This document shows positions 58,590-64,000 of a stretch of 64,000 bases of DNA, piece after piece. Source of the stretch: Trichobilharzia szidati (taxonomy: Eukaryota > Platyhelminthes > Trematoda > Strigeidida > Schistosomatidae); the NCBI GenBank assembly GCA_944472155.2, contig OX235277.1:11976804-12040803 (forward strand), written 5' to 3'. The notes under the pieces are model-generated. The model was not told the DNA's origin. It did not search any database and was given only the letters and a program-made list of their open reading frames with translations. Positions within the stretch are counted from its first letter, which is position 1; the number at the start of each line of letters is the position of its first letter. A program made the position numbers and the translations under genes.

Positions 58590-59095
58590 ATTTACCTCTT
58601 CAAGAAAGACCAGGCAATATGCTGAAAGGTATCCGGAAATGCATGTGATTACAGATTGTACTCCAGGAATGTTAATCGTTGGTTAAAACAAAGTATAACT
58701 GAGTAAATTAGACTTCTTGTGCAAACGATACGGTCAATAAATCTGTAGCATTCAAGGCAACTGGTGGGAATAATAAGCGCAACAAGAAACTGTGGCGCAA
58801 ACAAACCAATAGTCGATCGCTCAGCGAATATGTAGGAGAAAGTGGAGATGGACTGATAGGACATACAGTGAGAAGACTATCAAATGTCATCGCTTGCGAG
58901 GCACTCGATTGGAGTCCAAATGGGCAGCGACGAGTTGGTCGTCCTAGGGTGACATGGAGGAGATCGTGTGAAGAAGAGATAAGAGATTGTGGGCAAACTT
59001 GGTACAAGCCGAAGAGGATGGCAGAAGACAGGACAAAGTGGAGATTTGTTGTTGAAGCCCTATGTTCCACTCGGAACTGAAAGGAATAATAATAA
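58590..59095 (+). mobile_element. RTE-clade LINE 3' fragment
   Basis: About 58780-59080 reads LWRQTNQ, RRKWRWTDRT-like, then (58868-59080) MRRLSNVIACEALDWSPNGQ, RRVGRPRVTWRRSCEEE, CGQTWYKPKRMAEDRTKWR and VVEALCSTRN. This is the C-terminal tail typical of RTE LINEs (schistosome SR2-like). It ends GAAGCCCTATGTTCCACTCG followed by GAACTGAAAGGAATAATAAT. The RT palm is absent; 5'-truncated. Confidence 0.8.
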
Positions 59096-59870
59096 TCACT
59101 TGAAATATGAATTTATAACAAAAACCACTAAATTATTTTGTTTCTTCCTCCCAACACTCTGTTTATTAAGCGATTATTATTCACAATACCTAAAGGCATT
59201 TGGATATCTAACAAATAACAAAATTAACAAAACAAAAAGATATATCTAAATTAAGAACACAATATTCAGCGAAGAGACTCTTTTCAACAACGAATTTATT
59301 ATCAAGCTAAACAATCGTTTATACATAGCTTTGAAGAAATTATATCCGGTGACGGAATTACATCAAAGGTGTGAATACATGAAATAATAATAATAATAGT
59401 GGTATGAAATACAATTAAAATATTTGTGATTGCAACCAAAGTCAGATGTAAAGTAGCAAAACACTTAATGTAATATACAGAATAATACATAAGATGTATA
59501 GATGTTGGAAAGGAGTACATAATTATAGGATTTAGAATGACAAGTGGGACAAGCGGAAACAATTCAGAGTGAGGAAAGTAATAATAATCGCTGTAATGAG
59601 GGAAAGGTACAGAGAATAACTAAATAAACAAAATAAATAAATAAATTTGAATAAGGCATTTAGAAGACAAATTTCGCAAGATGATATCATTTCGTAGTTT
59701 CTTTACAACCACTTTACAACTAACACGGTTAACAATAATAAAATAAAGTTCATGACAATTGCTCAGTTAAATAAAAAACAAAAGTGTAAACTAATGACCA
59801 GTCATATTTTAAAAGGTCATGTCGTCCATGGTAGGCGAAGATTGAAGTCTATCGGTTTTTGTACACACAG

Positions 59871-60230
59871 TTAAGACTGTATGTGATCAATCCAAATTGC
59901 TTCTATCACCTTCAATAACCTTGAATTAGAGTTATGTGAAATAATTGTGAAACAGTCATTATTATTGATTTTGTGACCTGACATTAATAAGTGTTGTGCA
60001 ATGGATGATGCTGGATTTCTATTCAGATTACTGGCATTGGGATTTTCCATATGATTTAGTAGCCATTTTGGAACATGTTTCTTTCGACGACATTGGAACA
60101 TTCTGTTGGTTCTACCTATATAGTTGTCACCGCAGCTGCAAGTGAACTTGTAGATACAGTTTGAAGTAGAGTCCACAGAATTACGTCCTTTAATCGGAGA
60201 TACAGGGATCGAAAATTTATTTTTTATTTT
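59871..60230 (-). pseudogene. PLE GIY-YIG endonuclease
   Basis: From 60220 down: KFSIPVSPIKGRNSVDSTSN, then CIYKFTCSCGDNYIGRTNR (Cys pair and YIG-x-T core), MFQCRRKKHVPKWLL, AQHLLMSGHKINNN and KVIEAIWIDHIQS-stop, followed by LCVQKPIDFNLRLPW. The core Tyr-Ile-Gly and Arg are present; the Glu of REH is replaced by Lys (RKKH), probably disabling cleavage. Confidence 0.8.
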
Positions 60231-60231
60231 T

Positions 60232-60416
60232 ATTTTATTTTATTATAGCTTGAATCCACGCAATATTTTGGTACAAGTATGAAATTTTCAGCATGTGATA
60301 TCGGTAGCCCAAATTTAGCAGACTGGTCATAGTTATCAGGTGTGCAGTGGCGGGGGATCGAACCTCGGACCATGTGCATGGTCGGCGAGAGTCCTAACCG
60401 CTGTGCACCGGCGCAA
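60232..60416 (-). repeat. tRNA-headed SINE, type B, inside the PLE
   Basis: Minus strand: head GGTGCACAGCGGTTAGGACT, B box GGTTCGATCCC, tail ATGCTGAAAATTTCATACTT followed by an A-rich end. It breaks the PLE frame between LFLTCRTF and KFSIPV; AAAAT at both sides may be the target duplication. Same family as 21051-21250. Confidence 0.85.
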
Positions 60417-60419
60417 AAT

Positions 60420-60709
60420 GTTCGGCAAGTGAGAAAAAGAGATGCGGCGTAGAACGTGCGTTTGATGGCTGACCGAAGTCTTTGAGCTGTCAACTGCATA
60501 ATCTGGTCACCCTTGAATGGTAGGTTAATAAAAATAGCTTTCTTTGGTACAGCAACTGTCTTTTCGAGATGTGGTCTTTCTTTACTGTGACAAGTGATAA
60601 AGTTTTCCGGATAACCATTAGCTAATAAAACTGAATTTATATGCTGAAACTCATCCATCAATGTGTCACTCGTGCATATTTTTCGGGCCCTTGAGAAGAA
60701 ACATTTCAC
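60420..60709 (-). pseudogene. PLE connector between RT and endonuclease
   Basis: MKCFFSRARKICTSDTLMDE, LLANGYPENFITCHSKER, FINLPFKGDQIMQLTAQRLR, AIKRTFYAASLFLTCRTF. 'NGYPENFI' and 'RLR.AI.RTF.AA' are constant PLE linker blocks. The open frame runs on artificially into the inserted SINE. Confidence 0.8.
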
Positions 60710-60858
60710 TAGGGAACGTTCATATTGAATAGGAACAAATATTGTACACTCCCTGTCTGTTTACGAAAAATAGATCTCTGAATCGTACCATCATCTCTCC
60801 TGATCATTGTAATATCGAGCAAACCGAGTTTGTTATTCGATTCGAGTTCGGAAGTCAC

Positions 60859-61272
60859 TCAGATATTTGGATGAATACGATTAAATAGGGTAATACAGTT
60901 CTCAGTAGATTTACTTTTATTACCAATAATGAGATTAACATAACGTTTATACAGCATAAATTCCCCAAGCATACCTCGCATTTGTTTTTCCAATTTCGAC
61001 ATGAATGTATCTCCTAACAAGGGCCTAAGAAGGTTCCCCATCGCAACACCATCGATTTGTTTGCATGCCTTTTCTTGGAAGGTGAATCTAATATTTTCTG
61101 TACACAGTGAGATGATATCTCTGGTGTAAGTGACAGGAATAGGTAAGTTTATCGCATCGCTTGCGATATGATTGGTCATTAGTATGTACTTTTGTTTTTT
61201 ATTCAACTGAGTAATTGTCATGATCTTTATTTTATTATTTTTAACCATGTTAGTTGTAAAAGCTATGTACAA
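60859..61272 (-). pseudogene. PLE reverse transcriptase fragment
   Basis: Contains the motif B block FTFQEKACKQIDGVAMGNLL followed by RPLLGDTFM (family usual GVAMGSPLGPLLAD), and motif C as KRYVNLIIG where the family has RYVDD. The catalytic Asp pair is therefore replaced (N-L), and motif A is absent. Inactive. Confidence 0.8.
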
Positions 61273-61284
61273 ACGATTGTACAG

Positions 61285-61587
61285 GTTTGTATTTAATTGG
61301 TTGGCGGTGACTAGCAGTGGAAGCCAGGATGCGCATTTCGTCCTATTTTGGACTCGTCATCTGGATGTGCCTGCATTTCTCAGTGAGTGATGATGTTCCC
61401 ACCGAGGCTTGAACCCAGTGCCCATAGTTTCAAACGCCAAAGCGTTATCCACTAGACCACCCGCACCAATTAAATACAAATTAAATGCCCAGACATCGTC
61501 GAAGCATCTGCACAAGAAGCCGACATGTCAACCTGAGACCGAGCACTTTGGTCCAATCAATCGACGGGAAAATCTAAAATTCAGTCA
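61285..61587. repeat. Composite hammerhead SINE (Sm-alpha type) with 10-bp TSD
   Basis: Flanked by GATTGTACAG at 61275-61284 and 61588-61597. Plus-strand order: hammerhead on minus (61319-61372), tRNA head on minus (B box GGGTTCAAGCC, A box TGGTCTAGTGG at 61449-61459), then tail on plus (GCCCAGACATCGTCG, CCGAGCACTTTGGTCCAATC). CCAATTAAATACAA occurs inverted at both the left edge and the internal junction. Same architecture as 42622-42995. Confidence 0.85.
61319..61372 (-). ncRNA. Hammerhead ribozyme motif
   Basis: Minus strand: GGCACATCCAG, core ATGACGA, GTCCAAAATAGGAC (4-bp helix II), GAAA, TGCGCATC, CTGGCTTCC. C3 is A and U7 is C; helix II and the AUC cleavage triplet are intact. Predicted inactive because of C3. 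Confidence 0.8.
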
Positions 61588-61665
61588 GATTGTACAGATT
61601 GGTAAGAAATTCGTTGTTGAAAAAAGTCTCTTCACTGAATATTGTGTTCTTAATGCTACAATGGG
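61588..61665 (+). mobile_element. PLE end, inverted relative to the body
   Basis: AAATTCGTTGTTGAAAAAAG, TCTCTTCACTGAATATTGTG then TTCTTAA is the reverse complement of 59250-59300. Together with 61258-61284 it forms the right terminal copy of the PLE at 59250-61284. Confidence 0.8.
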
Positions 61666-61689
61666 AGTTATTAAAATATATCTGAATTA

Positions 61690-62714
61690 GATGAGCATAG
61701 AAAAATGCAGAAATTTAGTAGCATTAGTTTCACTTTACTTTTATCAATATCTTATTTTGACAATTAATCCAATGTAGCAGTTTTCGGCAAATTATCACAT
61801 AAACTATACAAAGAACCGAATAGATTGTGTTTAGTCCATTTAATAAAAAATCACTGCGATCATTCTAGTCGAACAGTTTCAGTTTATCGGTAAAATATTC
61901 ATATATATGTTTTCATTTTTTTTTATTACCTCACATGATTTATGAACGTCAATATTTGAAATCAGGTGAAATGATTATAGGAGAAGAATAAAACACAGAG
62001 GGTTAAAATATTTCAGTGGGAAATACAAGGTGAAAGCATATGACTGACTACATCGGTGGTATTTCTTTCTAATTGTTGTATTTCTTCCATTGTACTAAAG
62101 GATAATTCAACATACCGACGATAAAAATGAAAAGCATAAACCACCAGTCAGTATGGGAGGTATATGATTCTTGTTTTTGAAATGACTAAGAGACTTGTAA
62201 TAGATTTACGGTCGATTATACCATCTATATTGATAAACAGATAATACCACATTAAAGTCTGTGTGGTGTGTCTATGAAGGAATGCATGAGTGCATCAAAC
62301 ATTGGAATGCATATATTGTAATCATAAATATAACCTTTGATTGCAGTCTCATACGGTGGTAATAATTTTTCCACTGATTTCTGGTCAACCGCTTACAGTC
62401 TAACAGATATAAAAACCTTACATCCATAAAAGAACGAAATGAAGTCAGTTTATTTGAGACCGAAACAGTAGAGTTGGACATTTAACCTCGTGGGTATGTT
62501 TAACAAACTGCACTAAGATATTTCACTTATATTTCTAATTTTACAATATTTTCGAGGTAATTGGTGTGAAGAGCATCAGAATGCGTTTATAGGTTGCATG
62601 AAGACATTAACATGCAGATAATTCGATAAAACACCGTTGCTATAGCAGAAATTTTATAAAAAAATAATTATTGTTACATGTTGGTTCGGGCAGATTTGAT
62701 TGTTTGCAGCTTTT
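61690..62714. other. No gene recognised
   Basis: No supported feature. Confidence 0.45.
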
Positions 62715-62800
62715 CGCTCGAGAGGATATCAGTTATAGCACCAGTGAAAAACCAGACAGCGCCGTTTCGTCCTAGTTTGGAACCCTTCATCGGTACGCGC
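62715..62800 (-). repeat. Repeat family 2, best hammerhead-like copy
   Basis: Minus strand: GCGCGTACC, GATGA, AGGGTTCCAAACTAGGAC, GAAAC, GGCGCTGTC, TGGTTTTTCACTGG. Core GAUGA, helix II remnant (TCC/GGA), GAAA and a GUC site are all present. Helix I is short (ACC with GGT). Activity uncertain. Confidence 0.5.
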
Positions 62801-62804
62801 GATT

Positions 62805-63875
62805 AATTAAAACGGAAGGCATGGGATGTTATGAAGCACTTTAATAACTAGAATATAAGAACTGTTTTAGATAACAACAAACGGATTCAGTCAGTTTATG
62901 GTTCTTAGTATGTTGCAAGTGTTAACCTAGACTAAAGGGTGGGCTGCTTAAGTCGCCGGTCAACTTGACTTATTTTCCACAGAGTATAATTCGTGAAACT
63001 TACTTCAAATTTTGTCAACCACCTCAGTACATCATCTGTACTCACATACATTTATAATGAATTTCAATATGCCGCTAGATGTGTTATGAGGGTAGGGAAT
63101 CGCGGGATGTGGGGTTATTTCAGATTTTGGTGAATAGCGATAATAGGTACGTGAAATTGCAGGATTTTCTAACTGTTACGACCAAAATCGACTCACATTA
63201 GTCTGAACGCAGGAAAGTGATCTCTGCTACCTACTGTTTGGCTGATAAAACTTCCTTGAAACACACAAAGTCATGAAACGCTATAGAGACAGCAAATAGA
63301 GGATAATGCATTGTCGTGATAATATGTGACTATCAACAGGGCCATCAGGCAACTATACGGTCAACATAAAATTCCAAGCACACGAAAGCACTAAGCATTG
63401 AGAAGAATAATACCAACATGGTGGGATGAAAACCTCTGTCCACAAGGGTCAGGATTATATCATGAAATGACACATTATCAATATATCACAGAGCTTTGAA
63501 ATCAGAGATTAAACAGAGACAAAGTAAAATGATGAAGATCAAGTCAACATGTGACATGCAAATGTTCGAAAAATGGTATACAGTAAAGTTGATGAAGTTA
63601 GTTGAGACATCCACAAAATTATAAATATTATAGTTTGGTCATTGAGAAGGGCTTTCTTGAAGGTAATGATGAAACGTCACTAAGACTAACAAGCACCATC
63701 AATGGGGGAAATCTAAACGGCGTTCTGTCTCCCAGCAACAGAGACCATCGTTTCGACTACGGGCAGTATGGAACAGCTTATCAAAGTATGTGTGCATTAG
63801 TAAAATGTATTTGTGCATCAAACATTGCAGCAGATACAAAGTAATAAAATGAGATCCGTGATTGAAGTCTGGTTT
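62805..63875. other. No gene; weak dispersed repeat
   Basis: 63230-63370 is weakly similar to 32560-32760. The frame 63602-63844 has no recognisable motif. Confidence 0.4.
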
Positions 63876-64000
63876 TTTTCCTTCACGTTTCCCAGTAGAA
63901 CATAGGGCTTCAAACCTCTAGCTTGAAGTTTCTGTAGCAGTGCTTATTTTTACAGGATGGGGTTGCTAGCCTCATGCCCAACCTTTCCTCTTCATCAGCA
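63876..64000 (-). repeat. SINE type A, cut by window end
   Basis: Minus-strand tail and body: GAGGCTAGCAACCCCATCCT, AAAAATAAGCACTGCTACAG, CTTCAAGC, GAAGCCCTATGTTCTACTGG. Identical order to 39166-39390; the tRNA head would lie beyond 64000. Confidence 0.8.

Larger units (their letters stand above)
59250..61284 (-). mobile_element. Penelope-like element with inverted ends, partial RT and GIY-YIG
   Basis: Body on the minus strand: RT part (61272-60859), connector (60709-60420), SINE B, EN (60230-59871) and 3' UTR. The left end 59250-59340 is the reverse complement of 61258-61284 plus 61588-61665 on the right, so the element is flanked by inverted PLE ends, the right one split by a SINE at 61285-61587. 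Inverted pseudo-LTRs are known in PLEs. The N-terminal region and RT motif A are absent. Confidence 0.8.

Noticed and set aside
1..64000. Host protein-coding exons
   Set aside because: I looked for frames with conserved non-transposon motifs and splice borders and could support none; short exons could still be missed by eye.
1..64000. CRISPR arrays, bacterial operons, rRNA genes
   Set aside because: No regularly spaced identical repeats, no ribosome-binding-site-led gene clusters and no rRNA-like sequence seen.

Overview
The window is AT-rich, non-coding animal DNA packed with retroelement debris. A flatworm of the family Schistosomatidae is the best fit. The clearest sign is the tRNA-headed SINEs carrying a schistosome-type hammerhead ribozyme (42.6 and 61.3 kb). 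Degraded RTE-clade LINE tails, CR1/Jockey-like LINEs and very many Penelope-like element (PLE) fragments with GIY-YIG endonuclease domains agree with this. I recognise no host protein-coding gene or exon; every protein I can name belongs to a mobile element.

Layout. 1-13.5 kb is mostly featureless with a few SINEs. At 13.5-20 kb a fold-back repeat holds a solo LTR. Next to it lies LINE A (plus strand, endonuclease and reverse transcriptase, one in-frame amber codon), then a 5'-truncated relative (LINE B, minus) with a second LINE type nested in its 3' UTR. 20-30 kb holds PLE 3' ends, one with a SINE inserted, an old direct duplication, a perfect 74-bp palindrome and a large head-to-head PLE complex. 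30-44 kb contains a nearly complete decayed PLE (33.8-35.9 kb), truncated LINE C, a tRNA-Lys pseudogene, a second PLE palindrome (41 kb) and an inverted hammerhead SINE. 44-52 kb has PLE and RTE tails. 51.9-56.1 kb is LINE D, the best preserved element: a PHD-finger ORF1 overlaps an endonuclease/RT ORF2, again broken only by one amber codon. 56-64 kb has more PLE and RTE relics, including a PLE at 59.2-61.7 kb with inverted ends and two nested SINEs.

How the parts relate. The autonomous types are CR1/Jockey-like LINEs (A, B, C and the separate family D), RTE LINEs and PLEs. Two SINE types share one tRNA-like head but have different 3' tails: one resembles the RTE 3' end, the other the 3' end of LINE A/B/C. 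This suggests one pol III head exploits two LINE machineries. The strongest regulatory candidate is a -1 frameshift signal at the ORF1/ORF2 overlap of LINE D: a GGGTTTT heptamer, a 10-nt spacer and a perfect 10-bp stem. All calls come from reading the sequence; no database search was run.
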